64,000 nt of DNA from Methanococcoides burtonii DSM 6242 (GCF_000013725.1 NC_007955.1:1953579-2017578); one strand, 5' to 3'. Positions 1 through 9,657 are shown, counted from the stretch's first letter. Numbers and translations: made by a program. Notes: generated by a model from the sequence alone, not told the origin.

Positions 1-1544
1 GTGACAGGCAGTTCATAGGTCGCTTCTTCCTTTGCAAACATCGTATAGACGATCTGTTCTTCTTCCCCTACACCAATATGTCCTTCCCAGCTTCTTTGCC
101 CACTGACAAATTCAAATCCTGTAGGTATGTTCTCTGTAAAGGATACGGTTGCATCCCTGGTGCCAACATTACGTATATTTATGGTGATATCTACTTCTTC
201 TCCTGTATAGATATCAGTTAAACTAACATCCTTCTCAACTTCAAGCATTGTACCGTTAACAGTGATTTCACCACTCTCTTCTGAATTGACGCTATAAGTC
301 TCTCCCTGTGAATACCAGTTTGCAAATGCCGGTAATATCTCAAAATTACCAGGAGCCGTGGGTATAACACTGTATGTTATCGTTTTTGACTTTCCGGAAC
401 CGATAAAGAAATTCCATTGGGTAGAAGCTATGTCTACGGGCAGGAATGAGGGAGGTATTGGATCATTCACAGTTACTTCATGTCCAATGCTTGCATTGTT
501 GAATATCAGTAGGGTGAAAAATATCTCAGGTACATCTATCTCTTCTTGCAACTGGCTGTCATCATATGTTTTTGAGATCGCGATATACGGTTCGACAAAG
601 GTAACTGCGTTTGTTGATGTCTGGTAGTTGTTCCCTTTGTAGTCATAGCCTTCAACTAGAACACTGATCTCTACATCTGTTCCAGTCGGAGTCTCCGGGA
701 TCGTAAGAATTACGGGGGTAATCTGGTAATTTGAAGTGTCTAATATTGGGATCTCAAAGCTATCAGTTTCGATCTGTGCATTGGTTGCAGAAGATGTGAC
801 CGTCATCCCTCTGGCTGGTATGGTTCCCTCATTTTTTACAAGAATGTTAAAGACAGGTTCTTCATTTGGAAAATATGTCATGTCAAGATCCTGTATCTCA
901 AGGTTAAGTGCTGGCTTACCAGGCTGGTATGGTAGTATTGTGATAGTCTGTCCTATCTTATCAATGTAGGTCAATCGAATAAGAACTTCCTCGAAGTAGC
1001 GATGGTGGTTACCTGTAATATACTCGTCACTATGGCTTTGTTCATCCTTTGTGACCTCTATGGATGCAACATCATCGTTAATTTCAACAGCTTTGATATT
1101 GATCCCATTCATTTCATAGCTTTCTCCAACACCTATATTAATTATTCTTTCAGGTATCCATACAAGCTCGTATTCATGAATGTACATCTCAAGGGCTATC
1201 ATGGTCTCGTTTATTGCTAGTGTTCTGACCTTGAGGTTTTCGTCATAGAGGAACTCATTGTTCAAGTCAGCATCTGCAAAGAAAGTCTCTTTGAATTCCC
1301 CGTCAACATAAAAGAGAACCGTTGCGGAATATTCACTATCTTCTGGTCGTATCTCATGCAATTTCACAGTGTACTTTCCAGCAGAAGCTTTGTCATCATC
1401 TGAAAGTTCAAAGACTCCCTGATGTACCCATATCTCTTCATATTGAAATTCAAAGGCAGAAACTGTCGTGCACATTAAAAAAAATACTATAATAACTGTG
1501 AGGACAGCACGGTTCAAATGCATTAGGCTTTTTATGTGCTTCAT
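1..1544 (-). CDS. Secreted surface protein with NEW3/CARDB-type repeats (C-terminus beyond window)
   Basis: An open frame on the minus strand starts at ATG 1544 and runs off the left edge, so only the N-terminal 514 residues are seen. Residues 1-31 form a signal peptide with a hydrophobic stretch ending in VSA, then a mature start FEFQYEE. At least two later segments have the Asn/Gly-rich beta-sandwich pattern of archaeal surface proteins (one reads NILVKNEGTIPARGM, another NIRNVGTRDATVSF). Such modules are typical of Methanosarcinales S-layer-associated or COG1361-like exported proteins. An in-frame ATG at 1523 is an alternative start. The partner, anchor and exact role cannot be seen because the C-terminus is missing. 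Confidence 0.75.
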   Translation of the reverse strand, partial: MKHIKSLMHLNRAVLTVIIVFFLMCTTVSAFEFQYEEIWVHQGVFELSDDDKASAGKYTVKLHEIRPEDSEYSATVLFYVDGEFKETFFADADLNNEFLYDENLKVRTLAINETMIALEMYIHEYELVWIPERIINIGVGESYEMNGINIKAVEINDDVASIEVTKDEQSHSDEYITGNHHRYFEEVLIRLTYIDKIGQTITILPYQPGKPALNLEIQDLDMTYFPNEEPVFNILVKNEGTIPARGMTVTSSATNAQIETDSFEIPILDTSNYQITPVILTIPETPTGTDVEISVLVEGYDYKGNNYQTSTNAVTFVEPYIAISKTYDDSQLQEEIDVPEIFFTLLIFNNASIGHEVTVNDPIPPSFLPVDIASTQWNFFIGSGKSKTITYSVIPTAPGNFEILPAFANWYSQGETYSVNSEESGEITVNGTMLEVEKDVSLTDIYTGEEVDITINIRNVGTRDATVSFTENIPTGFEFVSGQRSWEGHIGVGEEEQIVYTMFAKEEATYELPV

Positions 1545-1612
1545 ACCGTTTAAATATACCGTTTATATTCCAACACACATATACTGCTTTGTTGGTTTAT
1601 CTCTCAATAACA

Positions 1613-1622
1613 TTTAATTATA
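1613..1622 (+). promoter_or_regulatory. TATA box of hisF
   Basis: TTTAATTATA is centred about 26 nt upstream of the hisF ATG. That distance would place transcription initiation at or next to the start codon, so hisF is probably leaderless; no Shine-Dalgarno sequence precedes it. Inferred from spacing only. Confidence 0.45.
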
Positions 1623-1642
1623 GAACATTCATTACGTAAACT

Positions 1643-2464
1643 ATGCTAACAAAAAGGATAATTCCTTGTCTTGATGTTACGCTTGATGCGTCAGGTGGGA
1701 CCGTTGTCAAGGGCGTTGAATTCGTTGACCTGAAAAAAGCAGGTGACCCTGTGGACCTTGCAAAGCGCTATAATGAGCAGGGTGCGGATGAGCTTGTTTT
1801 CCTTGATATTACCGCATCCCACGAAGGCCGTTCCACAATGATAGATGTCATCGAGCGGACTGCGAATGAGGTATTCATTCCTTTGACGGTCGGGGGAGGC
1901 ATAAATTCTGTCGAAGATGTCAGGCAGATCCTCCGGGCAGGTGCTGATAAGGTATCTGTCAATACAGCAGCAGTAAAGAACCCGGAATTTATTCGCGAGG
2001 CTTCTAATATCTTCGGTTCACAATGTATTGTAACAGCTATCGATTGTAAGCGTAACCTAGATGTCGAGAACAATCAGGACAAGACAATACTTGAACTTGA
2101 GGATGGTACTCTTGCATGGTATGAAGTCGTCATCTATGGTGGCAGAGAACCTACCGGACTGGATACTGTCCAGTGGGCGAAGAAGGTGGAAGAGCTCGGT
2201 TCAGGCGAGATCCTTCTGACAAGCATGAACCGTGATGGGACCTATGATGGTTTTGATATTCCTATTACAAAGAAGCTCTCTGAAGAGCTTGATATTCCAA
2301 TAATAGCTTCTGGTGGCGTTGGTAACCCTGAGCACATGTACAAGGGTTTCGTTGACGGTAAAGCCGATGCAGGACTTGCTGCAAGTATCTTCCATTTCGG
2401 GGAATATACTGTGCGTGATGTAAAGGAAGCACTTCGGGCAAAGAATATTCCAGTGCGCCTTTAA
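1643..2464 (+). CDS. hisF: Imidazole glycerol phosphate synthase subunit HisF
   Basis: Cyclase subunit of the glutamine-dependent imidazole glycerol phosphate synthase; with HisH it makes IGP and AICAR in histidine biosynthesis. The protein is a full TIM barrel. The two catalytic aspartates are visible as Asp11 in PCLDV and Asp134 in TAIDCKRN, and the phosphate-binding loops are TVGGGI and ASGGVG. At 273 residues it is some 20 longer than most HisF, the extra residues lying after the second aspartate (about 140-160). hisE is 26 kb away in this window and hisH is absent, so the his genes are dispersed. Confidence 0.97.
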   Translation: MLTKRIIPCLDVTLDASGGTVVKGVEFVDLKKAGDPVDLAKRYNEQGADELVFLDITASHEGRSTMIDVIERTANEVFIPLTVGGGINSVEDVRQILRAGADKVSVNTAAVKNPEFIREASNIFGSQCIVTAIDCKRNLDVENNQDKTILELEDGTLAWYEVVIYGGREPTGLDTVQWAKKVEELGSGEILLTSMNRDGTYDGFDIPITKKLSEELDIPIIASGGVGNPEHMYKGFVDGKADAGLAASIFHFGEYTVRDVKEALRAKNIPVRL

Positions 2465-2486
2465 TTTAATTTCAGGGGACAATAGC

Positions 2487-2774
2487 ATGGAAATATCCGA
2501 ATTCCAGAAACTCATGTATGACCTTTATGCCCATAATGACAAACGCAGGGGCGGACCTGCCACGACACTCTGGCTTGTCGAAGAGGTAGGAGAGCTCGCA
2601 GAGGCTATTCGAAGGAATGATATGGAAAACCTAAGGGAAGAGCTTGCTGACTGTTTTGCGTGGATAGGTGCATTGGCGAATCTCTATGATATTGATCTTG
2701 AAAAAGCATTTCTTGAAAAATATCCGCTTGTATGTCCTACATGCAGGAAGAATCCATGTATCTGTACTGATTGA
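2487..2774 (+). CDS. MazG-like nucleotide pyrophosphohydrolase with Cys-rich tail
   Basis: Small all-alpha NTP pyrophosphohydrolase-like protein of 95 residues, 22 bp downstream of hisF and probably co-transcribed. The metal-binding signature of the family is present: Glu32, Glu33 and Glu36 in VEEVGE, then Glu52 and Asp55 in EELAD. The last 15 residues carry CPTC and CIC (Cys83, 86, 91 and 93), a probable zinc knuckle that the core fold does not need. Known relatives hydrolyse NTPs or dNTPs to the monophosphate; the substrate here is unknown. Position after hisF recalls HisE, but a HisE is encoded elsewhere in the window. Confidence 0.85.
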   Translation: MEISEFQKLMYDLYAHNDKRRGGPATTLWLVEEVGELAEAIRRNDMENLREELADCFAWIGALANLYDIDLEKAFLEKYPLVCPTCRKNPCICTD

Positions 2775-2812
2775 TATTTGAGACCGGCTTTTTTGGTATG
2801 CCTTATTTTCAA

Positions 2813-2831
2813 ATTTTTTTCCTTCTTTTTT
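2813..2831 (+). terminator. Poly-T terminator after the hisF/mazG unit
   Basis: Two T-runs of 7-8 lie about 40-60 nt after the MazG-like stop codon with no strong hairpin. Oligo-T tracts are the usual intrinsic terminators in archaea. Confidence 0.4.
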
Positions 2832-2955
2832 GTTCTATCATTCGTTTCAGATAAGATCTGACATCTTTCAAACATTGAAAATAAATACGTATTTTGTAAT
2901 AATAATGTGGGAAGTTATTTGTACTATCGTTCTTCTCTATAATTGGTGAAAATTT

Positions 2956-3915
2956 ATGGAAAACTCCCAGAAAATAGTGGGATGTACATTACTATTACTT
3001 GTTATGTTCGCATCAGTGATGTCTGCCGGTTGTCTTCGGGACTTTGAGGATAGTAGTCAGCTTGAGATCTCAAACGTGGATATCTCTTCAGAAAAAATAA
3101 GAAGTAGCTATGTAGATCTCAATGTTACGACCGAAATTAAGAGTCGATTTGCAGATAGTAATAATGTATCCATTCTTTTGAAAGTGTATGATAAAGATAC
3201 TGGTTTTCTTGATATGGAACGAGATGTTTTCATAGGGTTTGTAGAAAACGGTGATACGGTATTCATACCTATAGAACTTACACTTTTGAAAGAAGGTGGT
3301 TATCGAATGGAAGTACAGCTTCTTGAAGATGATCAGGTGAAAAGGTCTCGTCGCCTGGATATTTCAAATCTGGATTCTTTAGTTCCTGATGTGGCGGATA
3401 TTGGGATCGAGATCGGAGATGTTGATTTTATTGTAAAGGGTGTCGTTGACAACAAGGTTGAGTTGCAGGCGGACATTTACCTTTCAAATGAAGGAAGAGC
3501 CCTGAGTGATGATTACAGGGTGCTCATCAAGGCACGGGAAATGGATGCCAGCCTGCTTGCAGATAAAGCATGGACAAACACAGGTTCTATCCTTCCTGAA
3601 ACAACAAAGATCGTTTCAGTGGGTCTGACAGTTCCTAAGAACTACAATTACATTGTCGATGTGATCATCTGGGACAATGATACTATTATCAAGCGTGGTG
3701 AAAGTGAGATTCAGTTAAGTCCTGAAACAGTTCTTGACAAAGATACAGTTGTTCAGAAAAAAGTGATCGATGCAGAGGACTTTGAAAGGATATTTGTGGA
3801 TGAAGTTTCCGAGGAGTCTTCTGAGGAATATGGTATGGAAACTCCCGGGTTCACCATATTATTTGCATTGGCTTCGATATTAAGTGCTGTGATCATACGC
3901 AGGAGGAGATTATAA
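2956..3915 (+). CDS. Exported protein with lipobox and PGF-CTERM-like anchor
   Basis: Secreted protein of 319 residues. The N-terminus has a hydrophobic signal and a lipobox-like SAGC near residue 26, suggesting lipid attachment at the cysteine. The C-terminus ends with ETPGF, a hydrophobic segment and RRRR, which is the layout of a PGF-CTERM signal processed by archaeosortase. Between them lie two beta-rich domains, each with alternating hydrophobic strands. A GGTGA ribosome binding site sits 6 nt before the ATG. The stop overlaps the next ATG by one base (TAATG), so both genes are probably co-translated. Function is unknown; the surface location is inferred from the two signals. Confidence 0.75.
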   Translation: MENSQKIVGCTLLLLVMFASVMSAGCLRDFEDSSQLEISNVDISSEKIRSSYVDLNVTTEIKSRFADSNNVSILLKVYDKDTGFLDMERDVFIGFVENGDTVFIPIELTLLKEGGYRMEVQLLEDDQVKRSRRLDISNLDSLVPDVADIGIEIGDVDFIVKGVVDNKVELQADIYLSNEGRALSDDYRVLIKAREMDASLLADKAWTNTGSILPETTKIVSVGLTVPKNYNYIVDVIIWDNDTIIKRGESEIQLSPETVLDKDTVVQKKVIDAEDFERIFVDEVSEESSEEYGMETPGFTILFALASILSAVIIRRRRL

Positions 3916-4151
3916 TGGATGAGAATATACCGGATGATAAAATTACATTTGAACGTTATTTCAAGTTAGGCGTTTTTGGACTCGCAATGATATTTTTGAT
4001 CTTGTCAGCATTCCAGCTGTATATTTCCATAGAACGTATCATTTATACCTGGTTCGAGCACCAGTATGTTCCGATAGTCAGATCATTTGTCAATCTAGCA
4101 GTATTGGTTCTTAGCGTCTATATAATAAGGCTCTATTTTGTGAACAAATGA
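3915..4151 (+). CDS. Small two-TM membrane protein
   Basis: A 78-residue protein starting in the stop codon of the preceding surface-protein gene. It has two predicted transmembrane helices, about residues 17-35 and 51-72, joined by a short loop with YTWFEHQY. I do not recognise the family. Translational coupling to the exported protein suggests a membrane partner, but nothing in the sequence shows a catalytic site. Confidence 0.7.
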   Translation: MDENIPDDKITFERYFKLGVFGLAMIFLILSAFQLYISIERIIYTWFEHQYVPIVRSFVNLAVLVLSVYIIRLYFVNK

Positions 4152-4168
4152 GTGAGTTTTCTCTCTCA

Positions 4169-4196
4169 TTTTTTAATTTATATCCTTCTTTTTTTT
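4169..4196 (+). terminator. Poly-T terminator
   Basis: T6 and T8 tracts follow the stop at 4151, preceded by an imperfect TGAGTGAG/CTCTCTCA stem. This likely ends the two-gene surface-protein transcript. Confidence 0.45.
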
Positions 4197-4295
4197 GGGT
4201 TGCTTTGTCTAATCATACTTATATATGTTCAGTTGTTTGATAGCAGATATATAAGTCTTGATCATTGAAACTTTATCGGACATGCTGTGAATACA

Positions 4296-6728
4296 ATGAA
4301 CGAAAAACCTGAACTTTTGGCTCCGGCAGGAACCTGGGACTCCTTTGTGGCTGCTGTTGAGAACGGGGCTGATGCTGTCTATCTCGGAGCGAAGGCGCTG
4401 GGTGCGAGGGCTTTTGCCGGAAATTTCACTCTTGAAGAGATAGGCGAGGCTGTGGATTATGCTCATCTTCGTGGCGTCAAGGTCTTTGTGACCGTCAATA
4501 CCCTTGTTAAAGACATGCAGATGAAAAAAGCAGCGAATATGCTGTGCTTCCTTAGTGAATGCGGGGCTGATGCTGTCATTGTTCAGGATTTAGGTCTGCT
4601 TCATCTGGCAAAGGATATCGTTCCTGATCTGCCCATACATGCAAGTACACAGATGACCGTTCACAATAGTGAGGGTGTTCTTTTTCTTGAGGAGCTTGGT
4701 GTCAAGAGGGTAGTACTTGCAAGGGAGATGTCCATCGATGAGATCAGGCAGGTAAGGGGAAAGACGAACATTGAGCTTGAAACGTTCATTCATGGTGCTC
4801 TTTGCATATCCTATTCAGGGCAGTGCCTTTTGAGCAGTGTCATTGGTGGCAGGAGTGGAAACCGTGGGCAATGTGCCCAGCCCTGCAGGAAATCCTATGA
4901 GCTGCTGGGGTATGATGGGGCTGTAAGTACAGAAGGACCTTATCTTTTAAGTCCTAAGGACCTGAACAGCAAAGATGTCCTTCCACAACTTATTGAAGCG
5001 GGTGTCTCTTCTTTCAAGATAGAAGGGCGGATGAAAAGACCCGAATATGTTGCGGGTGTTGTTGGTATATACAGGAAATTGATCGATCGTTATTTTGATG
5101 ATCCTGATGCGTATTTTGTTTCAAAGGACGAAAGCCTTGCTCTCGAACAGTTGTTCAACAGGGGATTCACGGATGCTTATTTGAAAGGTTCCAGGGTCGG
5201 GATGATGAGCCGGGAACAGCCATACAGTAGAGGACTGGTTGCAGGTACTGTTGTAGGTTACAATGAAGAAGATAGGCGTATAATTGCGAACCTTTCCGCA
5301 AAGCTGGAGCTTGGCGATGGTATTGGTCTCGAGGGGATGGAAGGTGCAGGAGAGAACATCACTCAAATGACCATTAACGGGGAGCAGGTAACTTCGGCTC
5401 AGGCGGGGGATGTTGTAGAGATATCATTTGGAAGGGAACTTCCGGAAGGCTCGATGATCTTCAGGACAATGGACCGGGCTTTGATGGACTCTCTCAAACG
5501 TACGTTCACATCATCAAAACCTGTCAGGAAGGTTCCAGTATCTATTAAAGCAGATGTAGTGGCAGGCTCAAGCATTGTCCTTGAAATGGAAGATGGGGAT
5601 GGCAACCGTGTTTCTGTTCTATCGGATTATGTGGTCGAGGTCGCACAAAAAAAACCTACTGATAAAGAGCAGATCGAAAAACAGCTTTTAAAACTGGGTA
5701 ATTCCGTTTTCGAGGCTTCCTCGATCGATGTGAACATTACCGGTGAGGTGTTCATTCCCATAAAACAGCTCAATGATGTGAGGAACAATGCGGTTTCCCT
5801 TCTGGGCGCTGCAAGGATGGAGAAATGGCATCGTCCAGGGCATGGCAAATGTGTTTTGCCTGATGTGCCCTGTGAGAAGAATAGCTCTGAAAAACCGTTG
5901 CTCGTTGTCAGTGTTGACACTCTCAAGAGGCTGAATGCAGCTATTGAGGGCGGTGCTGATGTCCTTTATGTCGGAGGGGAATTCTTCAGGGGACGTAAGT
6001 ATATCGATCTGGAAGAGGCAGTTGCTATCTGCAAGGACAATGGTCGTAGGGTCTATGTGAACAGTTCCAGGATAGTGTCGGAAGACGATATGGATGCTGT
6101 GAGGGAATTGTTCGGACTGGCAAAGAAGCTTGAAGTTGATGGCGTTGTCGTTTCCAATTACGGTACCTATCATCTTGCCATGGGCTTTGGTCTTCCTGTA
6201 GTTGCGGACAGTCCTATGAATGTCTTTAATGTCCGTTCCTATGCTGCCATGAAAAAGCTTGGAGCTGCTTCGGTGGTTCTGTCTCCCGAAATGTCGATCG
6301 CACAGGTGGAAGAGGTCGCAGAATGCGGACCTGTGGAATGTATCGTACATGGTCGCCAGGATGTCATGGTTTCACGCTATTGTATGCTTGGTGACCTTTT
6401 AGGGAATAAGGATGGATGCATTCAGGTTTGTGAAGAAGAGGATTTCGAACTGGTCGATGAGCTGGATTATTATTTCCCTTTGCTGGTGGATTCGGATTGC
6501 AGGATGCATGTGCTTAACTCCAAGGAGCTTTGTCTGCTTGGGAACATGGATATCATCCTTCGGGCAGGCGTTGCAGCCATAAGAATCGAGGCAAGGACAA
6601 TGGATGTGGATCTGGTGGCGAAAGTAACTCACCGTTATCGTGGAGTTCTGGATGGTAAAAAGGCCGGCCGCTGTAAGGATATCACAGATGGCTATACTGC
6701 AGGGCATTATCTGCGAGGTGTGGTATGA
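4296..6728 (+). CDS. U32 family peptidase-like protein, long form
   Basis: Tandem U32 protein of 810 residues from ATG 4296; a GTG at 4287 is also in frame. The first half opens with PELLAPAG and carries the family signature region ending in SGNRGQCAQPCR, whose cysteines, with GALC and GQC upstream, probably bind an iron-sulfur cluster. The second half (about 530-810) repeats the barrel, with its own cysteine group around RYCMLG and CIQVCEE. Family members include RlhA, TrhP and UbiU/V, which act in RNA or ubiquinone hydroxylation rather than proteolysis, so an RNA-modification role is plausible here. The next gene overlaps by 4 bp. A TATA box (4246-4255) lies about 45 nt upstream. Confidence 0.9.
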   Translation: MNEKPELLAPAGTWDSFVAAVENGADAVYLGAKALGARAFAGNFTLEEIGEAVDYAHLRGVKVFVTVNTLVKDMQMKKAANMLCFLSECGADAVIVQDLGLLHLAKDIVPDLPIHASTQMTVHNSEGVLFLEELGVKRVVLAREMSIDEIRQVRGKTNIELETFIHGALCISYSGQCLLSSVIGGRSGNRGQCAQPCRKSYELLGYDGAVSTEGPYLLSPKDLNSKDVLPQLIEAGVSSFKIEGRMKRPEYVAGVVGIYRKLIDRYFDDPDAYFVSKDESLALEQLFNRGFTDAYLKGSRVGMMSREQPYSRGLVAGTVVGYNEEDRRIIANLSAKLELGDGIGLEGMEGAGENITQMTINGEQVTSAQAGDVVEISFGRELPEGSMIFRTMDRALMDSLKRTFTSSKPVRKVPVSIKADVVAGSSIVLEMEDGDGNRVSVLSDYVVEVAQKKPTDKEQIEKQLLKLGNSVFEASSIDVNITGEVFIPIKQLNDVRNNAVSLLGAARMEKWHRPGHGKCVLPDVPCEKNSSEKPLLVVSVDTLKRLNAAIEGGADVLYVGGEFFRGRKYIDLEEAVAICKDNGRRVYVNSSRIVSEDDMDAVRELFGLAKKLEVDGVVVSNYGTYHLAMGFGLPVVADSPMNVFNVRSYAAMKKLGAASVVLSPEMSIAQVEEVAECGPVECIVHGRQDVMVSRYCMLGDLLGNKDGCIQVCEEEDFELVDELDYYFPLLVDSDCRMHVLNSKELCLLGNMDIILRAGVAAIRIEARTMDVDLVAKVTHRYRGVLDGKKAGRCKDITDGYTAGHYLRGVV

Positions 6729-7093
6729 AGGTATTTCTGTCCGGCTCGATCCGTGGGGGGCGGCAGATGCTTCCCACTTACCAGTTCATTTGCAGGTTCC
6801 TGAGGAATAAGGGCCATGAAGTATTGAGCTGGCATGTTGCGGACAGCGAGGTCGAAGGCAAGGAATCCCTTCTGACGGAGACTCAGATATATGAAAGGGA
6901 TATGTCCTTTTTGCAGGACAGCGAATGCATGATCGCAGAGGTCAGTATGCCTTCCATTGGTGTTGGTTATGAGGTATGTTCCGCGATCAAAAAAGGCATT
7001 CCTGTAATGTGTGTACACATGCCGGATTCCAATGTTTCTGCAATGTTGCTCGGGAATACGTATGCTGATATCTCTGTAAGGTTATGGGGATAG
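6725..7093 (+). CDS. DNPH1/Rcl-like 2'-deoxynucleoside 5'-phosphate N-hydrolase
   Basis: Member of the nucleoside deoxyribosyltransferase fold, 122 residues. The N-terminal FLSGSIRGGR binds phosphate. AEVSMPSIGVGYE matches the Rcl/DNPH1 active-site segment. Asp59 and Glu83 lie 24 residues apart, the same spacing as the catalytic Asp69 and Glu93 of rat Rcl. Such enzymes cleave the N-glycosidic bond of deoxynucleotides, often as pool sanitizers. The ATGA overlap with the U32 gene indicates one operon. The exact substrate cannot be read from the sequence. Confidence 0.82.
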   Translation: MKVFLSGSIRGGRQMLPTYQFICRFLRNKGHEVLSWHVADSEVEGKESLLTETQIYERDMSFLQDSECMIAEVSMPSIGVGYEVCSAIKKGIPVMCVHMPDSNVSAMLLGNTYADISVRLWG

Positions 7094-7183
7094 TTCTGAA
7101 CTGGAACTTATTCTGGATGGGTTTTTGAGCTCTTTTAAAAGCAAAAATTAAATACCTTTGATATCTATTTTATACCGATCAAT

Positions 7184-7429
7184 ATGGTAATGGAACTGAT
7201 AATAGTACTGGTTGCAATAATTGCGGCCTTTATATTGTACAAAGTGCTTAAAAGCATCAAGAATATGGTTGTAAACACGGTGCTTGGCATCGTTATCCTT
7301 CTTGTGGCAAAGTTCGTTTTGGGGATAAACATCGCATTCACCTGGGTAACTATACTTGTTTGTGCACTGGCAGGAGTTGTCGGCGCCTTGCTTTTAGTGC
7401 TTTTAGCTTATCTTGGTATCACTTTCTGA
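7184..7429 (+). CDS. BofA-like integral membrane protein
   Basis: An 81-residue protein of the pro-sigmaK processing inhibitor BofA family (PF07441), widespread in methanogens with no known role there, since sigma factors are absent. Three hydrophobic segments span nearly the whole chain; NMVVNTVLGI is the characteristic central motif. A TATA box near 7149 lies about 30 nt upstream, so the mRNA may be nearly leaderless. The 3' end overlaps the convergent methyltransferase gene by 27 bp. Confidence 0.8.
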   Translation: MVMELIIVLVAIIAAFILYKVLKSIKNMVVNTVLGIVILLVAKFVLGINIAFTWVTILVCALAGVVGALLLVLLAYLGITF

Positions 7430-8068
7430 TACCTTTTGAATGATGCCGTTGACCATGTGGCGGGTATAGGACTCGCCTTTGAATATTTTTTTTGTTATCA
7501 CATCATTGATGTCGTTCGTGGTGAATCCACAGAAAAGGCTTTTCAGTTCTTCCTTTGTAAAATAGTGATAGATTATCCCGCTCTGGCGAACAAATGTGTG
7601 TTCTTCGACCTCTTCTCCGCCATATCTCATGTCGTTTATGCCGAAGACCTCAAGGAATATCATGCCTCCGGGCTTTAAGATACGTTCAAATTCGCAGGCC
7701 GCTGTTTCTCTTTCTTTTCTGAGAAGGTGCTGCAGCACCCCAAAACAGACAATGGCATCAAAACTGTTGTTCTGGAACGGAAGGTCGGTGATCGAGGCTG
7801 TGGAGTGGTGTGCTTCTCTATCCCTTTTTGCAAGATACTCTTTTGAAGCTGTCAATGCCTTTGTGGATACATCGATCCCAATACAATTGTAATAATTAGA
7901 TAAGGGTAGAAGGTGGCGACCATTTCCTGAACCGGCATCAAGGATGCGACCCTTTTCAGGTATTCGTGAGCGTATTGCATCTATGGGTGCTGCTCCGCCC
8001 CATTTCACATGGGAGTATTCGTCCTCCCATGCTGTGAAATGAGATATGGTCGTTCTACCTTCTGTCAT
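7403..8068 (-). CDS. Class I SAM-dependent methyltransferase
   Basis: A 221-residue Rossmann-fold methyltransferase. Motif I is LDAGSGNGRH, the acidic end of strand 2 is GIDVS, motif IV is FDAIVCFGVLQHL and the post-loop is ILKPGG. It resembles the Methyltransf_11/25 group, which acts on many small molecules; the substrate is unknown. It starts 2 bp after the lysS stop codon, so the two are probably co-transcribed, although no functional link is evident. Confidence 0.88.
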   Translation of the reverse strand: MTEGRTTISHFTAWEDEYSHVKWGGAAPIDAIRSRIPEKGRILDAGSGNGRHLLPLSNYYNCIGIDVSTKALTASKEYLAKRDREAHHSTASITDLPFQNNSFDAIVCFGVLQHLLRKERETAACEFERILKPGGMIFLEVFGINDMRYGGEEVEEHTFVRQSGIIYHYFTKEELKSLFCGFTTNDINDVITKKIFKGESYTRHMVNGIIQKVSESDTKIS

Positions 8069-8070
8069 GT

Positions 8071-9657
8071 TCAGGGTCGGTACAAGGCTGCTTCACTGAA
8101 GCGCTTTGCAAGGAAGTCCTGGTCGATGGATGAAAGGAACCATCCGGCTTTTGGACCCGACTGCTGGCCAAGTACTGATGTATAGATGGCTTTGAACATA
8201 TCTTTGGGATTTATCTCCACATCATCAACGCCCAGTTTTGCAGCTATCTTATTGTTCAGCTGCGAACCTGCTTCCTTTGAAGAATAAACGAGGTTATGAT
8301 AATCTTCGCCTGTCAGTTCTCCACTGTCCCCTATGATCTCCGAGACTGCACCGAGGAATGCTTTCTGTTCATCTGTGAGGCTTGCTGTCTCTTCAGGCAG
8401 TTCGTCCTTCACGCTGAACTTTGCAAATGGTGGTGCGTACATCTCGAGCCAGTTAGCGACATTGTTCACAAGTTCCCTTATACACTTCTCGTTGGTGGTG
8501 TCGTAGCCGGCACGTCCAATGATCTTCATGATCTTGTCGAAGTCACCATGCGCGACCTGGGCAATGGTGGTCATATGCTTGAACGGTATATCGGTGTGGC
8601 AGATGCCCTTTGCGTGGGATAGTTCCAGTACGCGCTTGTTAAGGCCTTCGATCTCAGTGTTGGAGTTGAGGCGTTCATATTCATCCACAAGTGTCAGCAA
8701 TGGCTGTGCAGGGTCGAACTTGATGTGTTTTTCAGGCTTTGTACGCATGATAAGGTAACGCAATACTTCCGGTGGCACTACTTTGAGCATGTCGGAGATC
8801 GATACAACAACACCGCTTGATGATGACATTGCTCCCTTCTGTCCGAGCATGATCCATTCATAGACTATAGGCTGAGGTGGTTCGTGGTCGAATATCTCCC
8901 TCACTATCCTCTTTCCTGTATCGTATGAACCGCCTCTTGAAGCATGGTCCTTTCCGAAGGGTTCGACTGTTACATTCAGCATCTTCCATTTTGCAGGCCA
9001 GTCCACACGCCATGTGAGCTTTCCGCCGCCTATCATTGAGACCGTGCCGGAGTGTCCGCAGGAACATTCGTAGTCAACGGTTTCTGCATCTGCATCAAAT
9101 CCGGTGACCGTTGCGGTATTGATCTTCTTACATTCCTGGCATATAGGATTGAAAGGGCTCCACTCAGGAAGGACATCCTTTCCTGATACTTCTTTCAGGA
9201 TCTTTGCGATATCATCTCTTTTTATGAGGGCTGCCTTGATAGCTTCAACAAACCTTCCGCTCTTGTAAAGCTCATCTGCACGATATACCTTAGGGTGTAT
9301 TCCCAGTTTCTCAAGACCTTCAAGGAAAGGTGTGAGGAAGTGCTCTGCGTAGCTCTTACATTCTCCGCATGGACATGGGATCTCGGAAATAGGTTTTCCC
9401 ACATGTTCTGCATAGCTTTCAGGGAGGAACGGGTAGACCTTACGGAGAGGGTCGAAATTATCTGCAATGTATATGAACTCGGATTCGAGTCCTGCATCGT
9501 TCATTGCCCTGTAAGCTGCATCAGCTGTTACGACCTCTCTCATATTCCCTATATGGATGTGACCGGAGGGGGTAATTCCGGTGGATACCAGATGTTTATT
9601 GCCATTTTTTGCTGCTTCTTCAGCAATAACATCTGCCCAGTGTGTAATTTCAGTCAT
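8071..9657 (-). CDS. lysS: Class I lysyl-tRNA synthetase
   Basis: Class I (archaeal/spirochaetal type) LysRS of 528 residues, charging tRNA-Lys with lysine. The HIGH-type signature is HIHIGN at residues 33-38, and the KMSKS-type loop is AMSSSSG. Zinc-type cysteines occur in CPCGEC, CQEC and CSCG. The start is ATG 9657, chosen because a GGTGATC ribosome binding site lies just upstream; the frame stays open to 9765 but that extension has no family similarity. Some Methanosarcinales also carry a class II enzyme; only the class I gene is in this window. Confidence 0.96.
   Translation of the reverse strand: MTEITHWADVIAEEAAKNGNKHLVSTGITPSGHIHIGNMREVVTADAAYRAMNDAGLESEFIYIADNFDPLRKVYPFLPESYAEHVGKPISEIPCPCGECKSYAEHFLTPFLEGLEKLGIHPKVYRADELYKSGRFVEAIKAALIKRDDIAKILKEVSGKDVLPEWSPFNPICQECKKINTATVTGFDADAETVDYECSCGHSGTVSMIGGGKLTWRVDWPAKWKMLNVTVEPFGKDHASRGGSYDTGKRIVREIFDHEPPQPIVYEWIMLGQKGAMSSSSGVVVSISDMLKVVPPEVLRYLIMRTKPEKHIKFDPAQPLLTLVDEYERLNSNTEIEGLNKRVLELSHAKGICHTDIPFKHMTTIAQVAHGDFDKIMKIIGRAGYDTTNEKCIRELVNNVANWLEMYAPPFAKFSVKDELPEETASLTDEQKAFLGAVSEIIGDSGELTGEDYHNLVYSSKEAGSQLNNKIAAKLGVDDVEINPKDMFKAIYTSVLGQQSGPKAGWFLSSIDQDFLAKRFSEAALYRP

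Noticed and set aside
5688..6350. Antisense 220-codon open frame within the U32 gene
   Set aside because: It lies fully inside a well-supported coding gene, has no ribosome binding site, and its composition (rich in His, Cys and Phe) is that of a complementary-strand shadow.
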